Below are positions 7,869 through 16,542 of a stretch of 28,866 nt of DNA, in pieces. Under the pieces are notes generated by a model that saw nothing but the letters and a program-made list of their open reading frames with translations, searched no databases and was not told the DNA's origin. The stretch covers positions 1-28,866 of the forward strand of contig JBARZY010000033.1 of NCBI GenBank assembly GCA_049650345.1, written 5' to 3'. Source of the stretch: Glaciecola sp049650345. Its GTDB lineage: Bacteria; Pseudomonadota; Gammaproteobacteria; Enterobacterales; Alteromonadaceae. The position numbers and the translations under genes are program-made. The number at the start of each line of letters is the position of its first letter. Position 1 is the first letter of the stretch.

Positions 7869-7888
7869 TTATTTTGCATGCAAAATAA
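7869..7888. promoter_or_regulatory. OhrR operator candidate 2
   Basis: A 20-bp perfect palindrome TTATTTTGCATGCAAAATAA lies 17 bp before the ohr start codon. It contains the same core as operator 1. Being this close to the ATG, it would overlap the ohr promoter or early leader, so binding of OhrR would block transcription. Confidence 0.75.
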
Positions 7889-7905
7889 ATAATTAGGAGA
7901 TAAAT

Positions 7906-8334
7906 ATGAATGTATTACAAAATGTAGCTTACACCGCAAAAGCTAGTGCTACTGGTGGTAGAGAAGGTAGTGCTAAGTCTGATGATGGTCGCTTATCAGT
8001 AGATCTATCAACACCCAAAGGGCTAGGTGGTGACGATGGCCAAGGCACTAACCCAGAGCAATTGTTTGCAGCAGGTTATGCGGCATGCTTTATAGGTGCA
8101 CTTAAATTTGTGGCAGGTCAAAGTCAGCAAAGCTTACCTAGCGATACTCGCATTGACTCAGAAGTGTCTATTGGTGCTATTGATGGCGGCTTTGGCATTG
8201 CGGTTAAATTGGCCGTGTCGTTAGGCGATATGGATAAACAAGCTGCCGAAGCACTGGTTGAAAAAGCGCACCAAGTATGTCCATATTCAAATGCCACGCA
8301 CGGTAATATTGAAGTTAGCTTGTCGGTACTGTAA
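7906..8334 (+). CDS. ohr: Organic hydroperoxide resistance protein Ohr (OsmC/Ohr family)
   Basis: A 142-aa thiol peroxidase that reduces fatty-acid and other organic hydroperoxides using lipoylated partners. The reactive cysteine Cys61 (GYAACFIGAL) and the resolving Cys125 (QVCPYSNATHGN) are present, together with the conserved Arg19 and Glu51 of the active site. Length equals that of the family. AGGAG precedes the ATG. It is monocistronic, with OhrR operators in front and a strong terminator behind. Confidence 0.96.
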   Translation: MNVLQNVAYTAKASATGGREGSAKSDDGRLSVDLSTPKGLGGDDGQGTNPEQLFAAGYAACFIGALKFVAGQSQQSLPSDTRIDSEVSIGAIDGGFGIAVKLAVSLGDMDKQAAEALVEKAHQVCPYSNATHGNIEVSLSVL

Positions 8335-8375
8335 GCGGCTAACGGTCCAAGGCGTTAAAAAAATACCAAATGCTG

Positions 8376-8403
8376 ACGCCTACCAATACCTCTTGGTAGG
8401 CGT
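8376..8403 (+). terminator. Rho-independent terminator of ohr
   Basis: A perfect 11-bp stem ACGCCTACCAA / TTGGTAGGCGT with a six-base loop is followed by a run of T, 41 nt after the ohr stop. Confidence 0.88.
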
Positions 8404-8523
8404 TTTTTACGCTTGGAATATACAAGACTGTTTATCGCATCATATGAATGTCACCAAAGCGTAACAGTATCATCATCTTTGTTGTTTATTGTTTTGTAAC
8501 TTGCTTGTTATTAGGTATTTTAC

Positions 8524-10215
8524 ATGGATATAAATCGACGTTCTTTTTTAGCTGGATGCGCCATTGCATCAGCAAGCTTAACCATTTCTAGTGGTTTATC
8601 GGGCTGTACAAGCACTTCATCAAAGAAGCGATTAAGTCAGGTGAATTTTAGCCATGGTGTTGCCAGCGGTGACCCTCAAGCAACTGCCGTTATTTTATGG
8701 ACACGCGCCTTGCCGTTACAGGATGCTGATCAATCTGTGGCAATAAACTGGGAAATCTCATCAGATTCTGCATTTACTAAGATTGTTAGAACGGGTCAAG
8801 CATCAACCAATAAGCAGAGCGATTACACGGTTAAAATTGATGTACAAGGCTTACAACAAAATAGTGCATATTATTATCGATTTATAGCCGCTAACGGCAG
8901 CAGTCGAATAGGCCGTGCTAAAACGTTGCCTTCAGGCAATGTTGAACATGTAAAAATGGCAGTGGTGTCTTGCTCAAATTATCCGGCAGGGTATTTTAAT
9001 GCTTATGCGCATGCAGCAAAAGACAATGCGCTAGACATTGTATTGCACCTAGGCGACTACATTTACGAATATGACATGAACGGTTACGCCACCGAGAATG
9101 CGACAAAAATTGGCCGCGCACTTGCCCATGACAACAACACTGAACTATTTGTATTAGACGATTATCGCAAACGTTACGCGCTATATCGAACCGATCACGG
9201 CTTGCAAGACTTACATGCTCACGCGTCATTTATTGCGGTGTGGGATGACCATGAAGTGACCAACGATACATACAAATCAGGCGCGCAAAACCATAATGAA
9301 GGTGAAGGCGATTTTTTTGAAAGGCGAGTGGCAGCTATTCGCGCGTACTACGAATGGATGCCAATTAGGCCTCCAAAGGGTAAACAAAGCCCTGAGATAT
9401 ATCGTCAGTTTAACTTTGGTAATTTACTCAGTTTGTACATGCTCGATACGCGCATAATAGGCCGAGATAAGCAGTTAGAATACGCCAATTATAGAAATGC
9501 CGATACCAAAGGGTTTGACACGCCTCGTTTTGTAAATGACTTAACACAGCCATCGCGTGCTTTGTTAGGAAAAACGCAGTTAGCTTGGCTGACAACCGCA
9601 ATGAGTCAATCAAAGGCAAAATGGCAAGTATTAGGCCAACAAGTGCTCATGGCTAAAATGATGTTACCCACGCAAGTGTTTGGTAGCGGCGATAGAACGA
9701 AAGTGCCTAACATAATTGCCCATTTAGCAGGTCTTAAACAAGCGCAGCTTGGGGGCCAAACTCTAACTGCAGAAGAATTGGCGAGCATTAACACTAAAAT
9801 GGCTTACAATTTAGATGCGTGGGATGGTTATCCAGTTGAGCGGGAGAAGTTATACGCAAGCGCACAAGCGGCTAATAAGTCGCTGTTGGTGTTGGCTGGT
9901 GATACCCATAACGCATGGCACTCTGTGCTTACCACACAACAAGGTAAGGCGATTGGCGCTGAGTTTGCAACGCCAAGTGTGTCTTCACCAGGTATGGAGT
10001 ATTACTTAAAAACTAACGCCGAGAGTTCGCAAAAAATGGCGAAACAACTTCCTTTATTAATTGATGACTTGCAATATTGTAACTTACACCAGCGTGGTTA
10101 CATGACGGTCACGTTAACGCCTAATGAAGCAAAGGTTGACTGGGTGTATATTGATCAAATTCTTAGCCCTGATTATGAAGTAGCTGACCAACACAGCATC
10201 ACTTACAAAGCGTAA
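8524..10215 (+). CDS. phoD: Alkaline phosphatase PhoD, Tat-exported, putative lipoprotein
   Basis: A 563-aa PhoD-type phosphodiesterase/alkaline phosphatase that releases phosphate from organic phosphoesters outside the cytoplasm, normally using Fe(III) and Ca(II). The N-terminus has a twin-arginine motif NRRSFLAG (residues 4-11) and a lipobox-like LSGC at 25-28, so it may be a Tat-exported lipoprotein. The N-terminal PhoD domain starts at VASGDPQATAVILWTR. Metal-site motifs follow: HLGDYIYEY (175-183), WDDHEVTND (240-248) and LAGDTHNAW (457-465). It lies upstream of a TonB receptor on the same strand with a hairpin and a Pho box between them, pointing to phosphate-starvation control. Confidence 0.94.
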   Translation: MDINRRSFLAGCAIASASLTISSGLSGCTSTSSKKRLSQVNFSHGVASGDPQATAVILWTRALPLQDADQSVAINWEISSDSAFTKIVRTGQASTNKQSDYTVKIDVQGLQQNSAYYYRFIAANGSSRIGRAKTLPSGNVEHVKMAVVSCSNYPAGYFNAYAHAAKDNALDIVLHLGDYIYEYDMNGYATENATKIGRALAHDNNTELFVLDDYRKRYALYRTDHGLQDLHAHASFIAVWDDHEVTNDTYKSGAQNHNEGEGDFFERRVAAIRAYYEWMPIRPPKGKQSPEIYRQFNFGNLLSLYMLDTRIIGRDKQLEYANYRNADTKGFDTPRFVNDLTQPSRALLGKTQLAWLTTAMSQSKAKWQVLGQQVLMAKMMLPTQVFGSGDRTKVPNIIAHLAGLKQAQLGGQTLTAEELASINTKMAYNLDAWDGYPVEREKLYASAQAANKSLLVLAGDTHNAWHSVLTTQQGKAIGAEFATPSVSSPGMEYYLKTNAESSQKMAKQLPLLIDDLQYCNLHQRGYMTVTLTPNEAKVDWVYIDQILSPDYEVADQHSITYKA

Positions 10216-10241
10216 TACTGCCTTAGCAAACCATGATAAAT

Positions 10242-10270
10242 GCTAGTCAAAAGTTTTATTTTTGGCTAGC
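10242..10270. terminator. Hairpin downstream of phoD, weak terminator
   Basis: GCTAGTCAAAA pairs with TTTTGGCTAGC (11 pairs, one G-T wobble) around a seven-base loop. No T-run follows on the plus strand, so it may be an mRNA-stabilising hairpin or an attenuating structure rather than a classical terminator. Confidence 0.5.
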
Positions 10271-10275
10271 CACCG

Positions 10276-10293
10276 CTGTCATCAATCTGCCAT
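10276..10293 (+). promoter_or_regulatory. Pho box (PhoB binding site)
   Basis: CTGTCATCAATCTGCCAT is two 7-bp direct repeats with a 4-bp spacer: CTGTCAT is perfect and CTGCCAT has one mismatch to the PhoB consensus. A TATTTC at 10304-10309 begins exactly ten bases later, where the -10 of PhoB-activated promoters lies. This predicts activation of the downstream TonB receptor in phosphate starvation. Confidence 0.8.
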
Positions 10294-10378
10294 AAAAGAT
10301 AAATATTTCAATAACATAAATGAAATATAAAGCGTGCAAGATATGCTTTTAATTTTTCGCTTAACGGAGTGTAGTGAG

Positions 10379-12682
10379 ATGACTAAGGTCAAATTTAAAG
10401 TAGGGTTAGTGAGTGCTGTTGTATCATTAATTGTAACCGGTGCACAGGCACAAGAAATTGAAGAAGTAGTGGTAACTGCTCAAAAACGCGAACAGTCTAT
10501 TATGGAAGTGCCGTCTACTATGGATGTTATTGGTGGCGAGTTCCTAGAAAGAACCAATACCTTAGAACTAGATGACTTATCGCGAGTGCTACCGAATGTC
10601 GTTATTCAAGAACAAGCCGTTAGCTTGCCCTCATTTAATGTGCGAGGTATCACCGATGATACCTCGTCGATTTCTGCCACGCCGCGTATTTCAGTTTATC
10701 AAGATGGCATTGATATTAGTAAAAAAACAGTGGCAAGTGCAGCGCTTTACGACATTGCACGCATAGAAGTGCTTAAAGGACCACAACCCACCTTGTTTGG
10801 CGCAGCAGCAGCTAATGGCGCAATTAGCATAATTTCAAATTTGCCCAGTGATCAACAAGAAGGCAAGGTCAAACTTGGATACAACTCTGAGCAAGGTACT
10901 GAAATGCAATTTATGTTTAACCAGCCTTTAAACGACAACCACAGCATGCGTGTTGCAGCATTGTATCGAGAAATGGATGGTGTAGTTAAAAACAATGCTT
11001 GTAGCGATAATGCGTACAACACTTCTGGCGTGGTCGTTAATCATTTAAACGAAACAGTCGCCTGTAGTGGAAACAACGACTTAAATGGTGTCTCTGTGCA
11101 AGCCATTCGGGCAACCTTGCGTTCTAATTTTGACAAGCTAGAGTTAATTACCCGTGTGTCACACGAGTATAATGACCAACCTGGTATTGCATTTAAATCA
11201 GGATCTATTGCACCTAAAAATGGCGATACAAGCCCATTTACCGCTGCTGAATTGGGGTTAGGGCCTTTGTTGGGAATAGAACGAACGCTCACCTCATTTG
11301 ATATCTCAGCAAGCTATGCGCTTAGCGATGCACTAACTATTACCGCAGATGCTTATAATAAAGATGTAGAACTACAGGAAGGGTTTGATGCTGATGGTTC
11401 TGGTTTGCGCATACAAGATGCCTACTTTGAAAATGATGCTAAATTAAAAGGTGCATCAGCGCGTATCGTTTATGATAATCAAACTGACTTCGCTGGATTT
11501 GTGGGTGTATCTACCAGCCAAGACGATTCAATTTTACCTTACTATGTAATGGTTGACCCATCGGTACGCGGCACATTTGACGCAGTACTTGCTAATTTAG
11601 AAGTGGCATTCCCTAACATCCCCCTTGACCAAAACATTGCAACCGATGCCAGCTTAGCTGACATAGAAATGGTCAGAAATATGCTGGTAGGGTCATTGTT
11701 TGACGCCAACGGTGACCCAGTGTCTATTGATGGATTAGATGCTAATTTAATACAAGGGCCATTTGTATTTGAAGCCGAAATAGATATCAATTCTATTGTG
11801 GCAGAAGGCACGTACGACATTACTAGCGACCTCAGTATGACAGCCGGATTACGGTATATTGACGAGACGCGTTTTACGCGAAACTTTGGTGTGTTTGAAG
11901 GGGAGGCGAGCTTTACTGCAACCCTACCGAGATTTGCACTTAACTATTCACTTAATAACAACTGGACCACCTATTTTAACTACGCAAAAGGCCGACGCTC
12001 ACCAGTAGTTAACCCAAATGCGGGTGGTGTAGATATTACCAAAGCAGAAATAGTTAACAGCTTTGATGTTGGCGCAAAATACCAAGCAGGAAAAGTCACC
12101 TTTACCGGTGCCATTTTTACCTATTCTTATCAAGATTATCAGCAGTCGTTTACCGATCCTACCACCTTACAAAGCATTACTGTAACGGTGGGCGATTCGA
12201 CTATGTCTGGCTTAGAAGCGACGCTAAATTATATGCCTTCTAACACCTTGATGATGACAGCCAGTTTAGGCTTGCTAGACGCAACGTTTGCGAATCAAAC
12301 TTCTACTGGCGAAGCGTTTGAATACGCGGGTAATCGCTTTCGCCTTGCACCAGAGGTAAGTGGCGCATTTAACATTAATAAAATATTTAATGTAAATGAA
12401 TGGGAGTTTGAAGCTGACTGGTTAATGAGCTATCAATCGGAAGTGTTTTTTGAAAGCAGTAACTACCCTGGTTTGTCTCAAGATGCTTATTGGTTAGTTG
12501 ACGCATCAATTAAAATGAAGCCAAGTGCTGACGCTACATATTCTGTAGAGTTATATGCAGACAATTTGTTTGACGAAGAGTTTCTAATTGATGCAGGGAA
12601 CACTGGTGGTGGCTTGGGTATTCCTACTTTCGTGCGCGGCATGCCACAAATTTATGGTGTAAGGTTTAACCTAGACTTTTAA
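10379..12682 (+). CDS. TonB-dependent outer-membrane receptor, probably phosphate-starvation induced
   Basis: A 767-aa TonB receptor with a signal peptide cleaved near AQA (residues 22-24), a TonB box EEVVVTAQ (28-35), and a plug domain including NVRGITDD and IEVLKGPQPTLFGAAAANGAI. A 22-strand barrel ends in YGVRFNLDF, with the terminal Phe typical of outer-membrane proteins. The ATG at 10379 is chosen because it begins a proper signal peptide. The substrate is not evident from sequence. The Pho box and phoD next door suggest it imports a phosphorus-containing ligand or a product of PhoD action; that is inference. A bidirectional terminator follows. Confidence 0.9.
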   Translation: MTKVKFKVGLVSAVVSLIVTGAQAQEIEEVVVTAQKREQSIMEVPSTMDVIGGEFLERTNTLELDDLSRVLPNVVIQEQAVSLPSFNVRGITDDTSSISATPRISVYQDGIDISKKTVASAALYDIARIEVLKGPQPTLFGAAAANGAISIISNLPSDQQEGKVKLGYNSEQGTEMQFMFNQPLNDNHSMRVAALYREMDGVVKNNACSDNAYNTSGVVVNHLNETVACSGNNDLNGVSVQAIRATLRSNFDKLELITRVSHEYNDQPGIAFKSGSIAPKNGDTSPFTAAELGLGPLLGIERTLTSFDISASYALSDALTITADAYNKDVELQEGFDADGSGLRIQDAYFENDAKLKGASARIVYDNQTDFAGFVGVSTSQDDSILPYYVMVDPSVRGTFDAVLANLEVAFPNIPLDQNIATDASLADIEMVRNMLVGSLFDANGDPVSIDGLDANLIQGPFVFEAEIDINSIVAEGTYDITSDLSMTAGLRYIDETRFTRNFGVFEGEASFTATLPRFALNYSLNNNWTTYFNYAKGRRSPVVNPNAGGVDITKAEIVNSFDVGAKYQAGKVTFTGAIFTYSYQDYQQSFTDPTTLQSITVTVGDSTMSGLEATLNYMPSNTLMMTASLGLLDATFANQTSTGEAFEYAGNRFRLAPEVSGAFNINKIFNVNEWEFEADWLMSYQSEVFFESSNYPGLSQDAYWLVDASIKMKPSADATYSVELYADNLFDEEFLIDAGNTGGGLGIPTFVRGMPQIYGVRFNLDF

Positions 12683-12701
12683 ATACAAAAAACATGCATA
12701 A

Positions 12702-12727
12702 AAAAAGGGAGCAGTAGCTCCCTTTTT
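12702..12727. terminator. Bidirectional rho-independent terminator
   Basis: A perfect stem AAAAAGGGAGC / GCTCCCTTTTT with loop AGTA serves both converging genes: the TonB receptor on the plus strand and the diguanylate cyclase on the minus strand. Confidence 0.93.
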
Positions 12728-12740
12728 CAGTGATTTTACC

Positions 12741-13766
12741 TTAGGCGCATTTTACTAAATTACGTCCATCATTTTTCGCTTGATACAAGGCCGTGTCAGC
12801 GCGTTCAATAATGCTGTTTAATGCATCTCCCGACTTTTTAAATGCCACGCCAAACGAGGCAGTGATGGCGGGTATCTTTTCACCTGTATGCGTGTTTTTA
12901 AGTGGTGTGCTAGCGAGTTTACGTCTAATTTTTTCTGCAAAATCAGCGGCCTTATCAACCGTTAATTTAGGGCAAAGTAAGGCAAATTCTTCGCCACCAA
13001 AGCGAACAGGCGTAATAGAAGAGGGGCACTCCGTTTTGAGCAATTTGCCGACATATTTTAATATTTGATCGCCAACCAAATGGCCATATGTATCGTTAAA
13101 AGCCTTAAACTTATCTATGTCCATAATGATTAGCGACAACTCTTCATCATCATCGTTACTTGCAACAAACTCGTTATAGATATTTTCAAACACTCTACGA
13201 TTTGAAAGTGTCGTGAGTGGGTCGGTGTTGGCTTCCTCTTTGCTTGCCGCAAGCTCACGCTTCAACGCAATTATTTCAGATTGGGCAATATTTAGTTCTT
13301 CACCAAAAGATTCATTATTTGTGTATATGGCATTGGCATTTGCACTTAAATCAGAAATGATAGCCCGCAGCGAGTCTTCAAGCGATAAAGCATCTAAACT
13401 GCTTATGTTGCCTTTTAGCGCTTGCGCATAGTCTTTTGACTGTTGGTTTGTGCTACTAATCGATTTTGATAATGACGATGCCACATGTGACAACGCTTGC
13501 TGTACATTTTCTAGTTGTTCACTTTTCTTGTCTTCTGCCAAGTTAAAGTGGCGCATAAATAGGCGTTCGCCCACTCTGGGAGGACAAGTGCCATAATGTT
13601 CTAATGCATTGTCCAAGTCATCGTTTAACTTTGGATATTGCTTAGAATAATAACTGTACCATAAGGTGTAGTTTAATGGGTTAGGCACAATGTTGTGCTT
13701 GACCATAGTAGGGACAGCTTGGCGCAAAAAGTTAGCAGCGCTTTCAGAATCTTCAGAAAACTTCAT
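12741..13766 (-). CDS. Diguanylate cyclase with GGEEF active site
   Basis: A 341-aa cytosolic protein that makes cyclic di-GMP from two GTP. The N-terminal ~170 residues contain VPNPLNYTLWYSYY, a pattern seen in a group of marine diguanylate cyclases, followed by predicted helices or coiled coil and no membrane segment. The GGDEF domain starts at NTDPLTTLSNRRVF (~180). It has IIMDIDKFKAFNDTYGH for Mg/GTP binding and the catalytic GGEEF at 257-261. The RxxD inhibitory site normally just before GGEEF is missing (TECP occupies the approximate place), so feedback inhibition by c-di-GMP is not expected. AGGGTG precedes the ATG. Confidence 0.93.
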   Translation of the reverse strand: MKFSEDSESAANFLRQAVPTMVKHNIVPNPLNYTLWYSYYSKQYPKLNDDLDNALEHYGTCPPRVGERLFMRHFNLAEDKKSEQLENVQQALSHVASSLSKSISSTNQQSKDYAQALKGNISSLDALSLEDSLRAIISDLSANANAIYTNNESFGEELNIAQSEIIALKRELAASKEEANTDPLTTLSNRRVFENIYNEFVASNDDDEELSLIIMDIDKFKAFNDTYGHLVGDQILKYVGKLLKTECPSSITPVRFGGEEFALLCPKLTVDKAADFAEKIRRKLASTPLKNTHTGEKIPAITASFGVAFKKSGDALNSIIERADTALYQAKNDGRNLVKCA

Positions 13767-14073
13767 GGTTTCACCCTAATAAACTATTTTAATTGGGCAT
13801 AGTATCGACTTTTTTTAGGAGATTTTTAGTATAAATTTCAATGGTTAACCGTGGTGGTAGGTGGTAAGGCCAACCTTTTTGGCTGTACGCCTTTATTTAC
13901 GCGGCAATGGAGAATTACGCTAATAATTGTCTTAACTGGTAGGATCAGATACAAATTTCCAAAATGTATGTTTTTTATACAATTTGATTGAAAAACAGTA
14001 GCTTTCACATAATAAAGTTTGAAATTTACAGTGATTTAACAAGTTGTTCGCACATTTATGATTAATACACTGC
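13767..14073. other. 307-bp intergenic region
   Basis: This region holds the promoter of the diguanylate cyclase gene and the 3' side of the nucleosidase gene. There are no ORFs of more than a dozen codons with a ribosome-binding site. A weak inverted repeat TGTAT (13965-13969) / ATACA (13977-13981) encloses a T-run. I see no riboswitch or operator with a recognisable consensus. Confidence 0.5.
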
Positions 14074-15105
14074 TTAGTCTGCGGCTACAATTTCATCTAA
14101 CAAGCCTATCATCAATTTTGTACCGGTACCCGACGCAATAGCATCAAATACATTTTCTTCGTTTTTGCCAGCTTGACCGCCAGCTAAGTCGCTAACTGAG
14201 CGAATAATAATCCAGTCTACATCATTGATATAACACACTTGCCCCACCGCTGCGGACTCCATTTCGGTAACTTGGGCATTAAAAACATCGCTCAACCAGT
14301 TTCGGTACTCGGCGTTATCGGCAAACACCGAGCCAGTTACTCCATTACCACCAATACTAATATTAATTGCCTTACCTGAGGGCATAGTAATGGGCTCTAT
14401 CGTATTAACGGCTTGTTCAGCTAAGGCCAACAATTGCGGCGTTACTGAAAAATACGGTATTTTTTTACGTTGGCTAAAGCCCTCTTTTACAATGGCGATT
14501 TCCTGGGGGTGGATCATGCCGAAGTTTTCGTATTTAGGAGCGTGAGGATCAGTTTTTTCTCTTTCTTTATAACGAGATAGCGCTTGTTCGTAGTAGTCGG
14601 GTAAATGATAAGTGCCGGGCTTGTTGGGGTTTGGATTAACATATACCGACTCATCATGAAAATACCAGCGCGCAGGTATTGCAATGTCACCCGGTGTGAA
14701 ATTAGGGTTAATTGCGCCTGCAATGCCCATCATTACCACTTTATCAATAGGGAAGTAATCGAGTGCCATTTGCATGGTCATGGCTGCGTTTGGCACACTT
14801 ACGCCGGTGGTGAATATAATAATATTTTCACTTTTGTATGTTCCTAGTTGATACTTTACGCCCTTGATATGAATAACGTCGGTGATAGTCACATCGTCTC
14901 GCTTTGCAAAAGCGCTATTAATTGCCTCAATTTCAGGCTCGTAGGCCGATACAATGGCTGTCCACTTGTTGGCTACGTTAAACTGTTTTGGTCCATACGG
15001 TGTGTCTTTATCATTGATGCTAGCAAAGGCTGTGGAAATTATCGACGTTTGTAAAATTAACGCGACCAGTAAAACGGTTAATGCTCTGATGATAAGTTTG
15101 TTCAT
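14074..15105 (-). CDS. Exported MTA/SAH-nucleosidase-like purine nucleoside phosphorylase-superfamily protein
   Basis: A 343-aa protein with a clear signal peptide (hydrophobic 7-27, cleavage near AFA-S), so it acts in the periplasm. The mature part is a PNP/UDP family nucleosidase. SAYEPEIEA corresponds to the AMEEEV catalytic-base region of 5'-methylthioadenosine nucleosidase. TGVSVPNAAMTMQ and MGIAGAINP are the glycine-rich ribose/phosphate region. VTEMESAAV (Met282-Glu283) and IRSVSDLAGG (Asp306) match the ME and ISD motifs that bind ribose and purine. It probably splits extracellular or periplasmic purine nucleosides into base and sugar. It is 49 nt downstream of a purine-base permease on the same strand, which fits base salvage. 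The exact substrate cannot be told. Confidence 0.82.
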   Translation of the reverse strand: MNKLIIRALTVLLVALILQTSIISTAFASINDKDTPYGPKQFNVANKWTAIVSAYEPEIEAINSAFAKRDDVTITDVIHIKGVKYQLGTYKSENIIIFTTGVSVPNAAMTMQMALDYFPIDKVVMMGIAGAINPNFTPGDIAIPARWYFHDESVYVNPNPNKPGTYHLPDYYEQALSRYKEREKTDPHAPKYENFGMIHPQEIAIVKEGFSQRKKIPYFSVTPQLLALAEQAVNTIEPITMPSGKAINISIGGNGVTGSVFADNAEYRNWLSDVFNAQVTEMESAAVGQVCYINDVDWIIIRSVSDLAGGQAGKNEENVFDAIASGTGTKLMIGLLDEIVAAD

Positions 15106-15154
15106 GATTAGTTTTCCTGTTTTAGGCTAATTCTACGGTGTCGATTTGTTCTGG

Positions 15155-16483
15155 CTACCCTAAATTAAACAAATACCGACCCAAAAATACGGCGGCGAGA
15201 ATATAGGTGATTAACGATACTTGTTTGTACTTTCCGGTGCCTAGCATAATACCTACATAGGTAATAAACCCAAGGGCGATACCTTCGCTAATGCTAAAGG
15301 TAAGCGGCATTGCTAACATGGCAATAGTCGCCGTTGCTACTGAGGGCATGTCGTCAAAGTCGAGTTGTTTAAACGATTCCATCATAAATATACCCACCAT
15401 CACCAGCGCCGGTGTGGTAGCCATAAGTGGAATCACTTTCATTAAGGGCGTTAAAAACAAAGCAAGCAGAAAGCAAAGGGCGACTACGACTGAGGTTAAG
15501 CCTGTGCGGCCACCTACCGATACACCGGCTGCAGATTCTACGTATGAGGTAACAGGCGATGTGCCTAATACTGCACCCGCGACACTTGCGGTGGCATCGG
15601 CGGTCATGGCACTGCCCATTTTAGGTAAATCACCTTGCTTATTGACTAATTTAGCTTTGCGCGACACGCCAATTAGCGTGCCTATGGTGTCGAACATATT
15701 GACGAACAATAGAGCGAAAATTAAGTCCCAAGTTTGTGCAAAATGGGTAATGGGATACATAATATCCATAGCAAAGAATGTATTACTAATGCCTTCTGGC
15801 AAGCCAACTATTGCGCTTGGGGCAGTGGTAAGAGTGGTATCACCTTGAGGTATGAAATAGCCAATAACGGTTAATGCCACCACCGACAACAATATTGCAC
15901 CAGCAATGTTTCTAACTACCAGTACTATGGTTACCACAATGCCAAGCAAGGCTAGCATAGTGGCAGGCTCTGATAAATTGCCTAAGCCCACAAAAGTGGC
16001 CGAGTTGTCCACGATAAGCCCAGCATTCTTCAGGCCAATAAACGCAATAAATAATCCAATGCCACTTTGCACGCCAATTTTTAGTGCATCGGGAATGGCA
16101 TTGGCAATCTTTTTACGTATACCTAAAAGCGATAGCAGCAAAAACAACACGCCATTGTAAAACACAATTCCCAAAGCGGCATCCCAAGGGATATCTCGGC
16201 CTAAACAAATCGTAAAAGCAAAAAATGCGTTTAAGCCCATGCCCGGAGCCATGGCTATTGGGTAGTTGGTCATGGCGGCCATTAGCAAGGTGCCAATACA
16301 AGCTGCAAGCGCTGTTACCGTAATCAAACCTTCAATGGGCATGCCGCTGGCAGACAAAATACTAGGATTGACTACCAATATATAAGACATCGCCGCGAAG
16401 GTGGTTAGCCCTGCGAGTATCTCTTTTTTAAATGTGGTGCCTTTGGCACTGAGGGAAAATAGTCGTTCAATAAATGCATTCAT
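15155..16483 (-). CDS. AzgA/PbuG-type purine base permease (NCS2 family)
   Basis: A 442-aa inner-membrane proton symporter for hypoxanthine, guanine or adenine. The N-terminus FSLSAKGTTFKKEILAGLTTFAAMSYILVVNP is diagnostic of the AzgA/PbuG group, as are APGMGLNAFFAF and the TSPVTSYVESAAGVSVGGRTGL stretch. It has about 12-13 hydrophobic segments and normal length. It lies directly upstream of the exported nucleosidase and should import the base that enzyme releases. The ribosome-binding site at the chosen start is weak, but the N-terminal match leaves little doubt about the start. Confidence 0.92.
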   Translation of the reverse strand: MNAFIERLFSLSAKGTTFKKEILAGLTTFAAMSYILVVNPSILSASGMPIEGLITVTALAACIGTLLMAAMTNYPIAMAPGMGLNAFFAFTICLGRDIPWDAALGIVFYNGVLFLLLSLLGIRKKIANAIPDALKIGVQSGIGLFIAFIGLKNAGLIVDNSATFVGLGNLSEPATMLALLGIVVTIVLVVRNIAGAILLSVVALTVIGYFIPQGDTTLTTAPSAIVGLPEGISNTFFAMDIMYPITHFAQTWDLIFALLFVNMFDTIGTLIGVSRKAKLVNKQGDLPKMGSAMTADATASVAGAVLGTSPVTSYVESAAGVSVGGRTGLTSVVVALCFLLALFLTPLMKVIPLMATTPALVMVGIFMMESFKQLDFDDMPSVATATIAMLAMPLTFSISEGIALGFITYVGIMLGTGKYKQVSLITYILAAVFLGRYLFNLG

Positions 16484-16542
16484 AAAAATTGGTAAGCTTG
16501 TTGTTATTGTTCGTTAGTAAAATTAAGTAAAGTGTTTGTGTA

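Noticed and set aside
8448..8465. Possible Pho box before phoD (ATGTCACCAAAGCGTAAC)
   Set aside because: Several mismatches to the PhoB repeat, and no -10-like hexamer at the proper ten-base distance. Too weak to list next to the clear box at 10276.
8494..8511. Second weak Pho-box-like repeat near the phoD start (TTGTAAC TTGC TTGTTAT)
   Set aside because: It is only about 12 bases from the phoD ATG, leaving no room for a -10 and leader, and it matches the consensus poorly.
13965..13981. Hairpin TGTAT-GTTTTTT-ATACA as terminator
   Set aside because: The stem is only 5 A/T-rich pairs; too weak for a terminator call.
15291..15848. 185-aa open frame antisense to the AzgA-type permease
   Set aside because: It lies fully within a well-supported gene on the other strand, has no family resemblance and no ribosome-binding site; it is a shadow frame.
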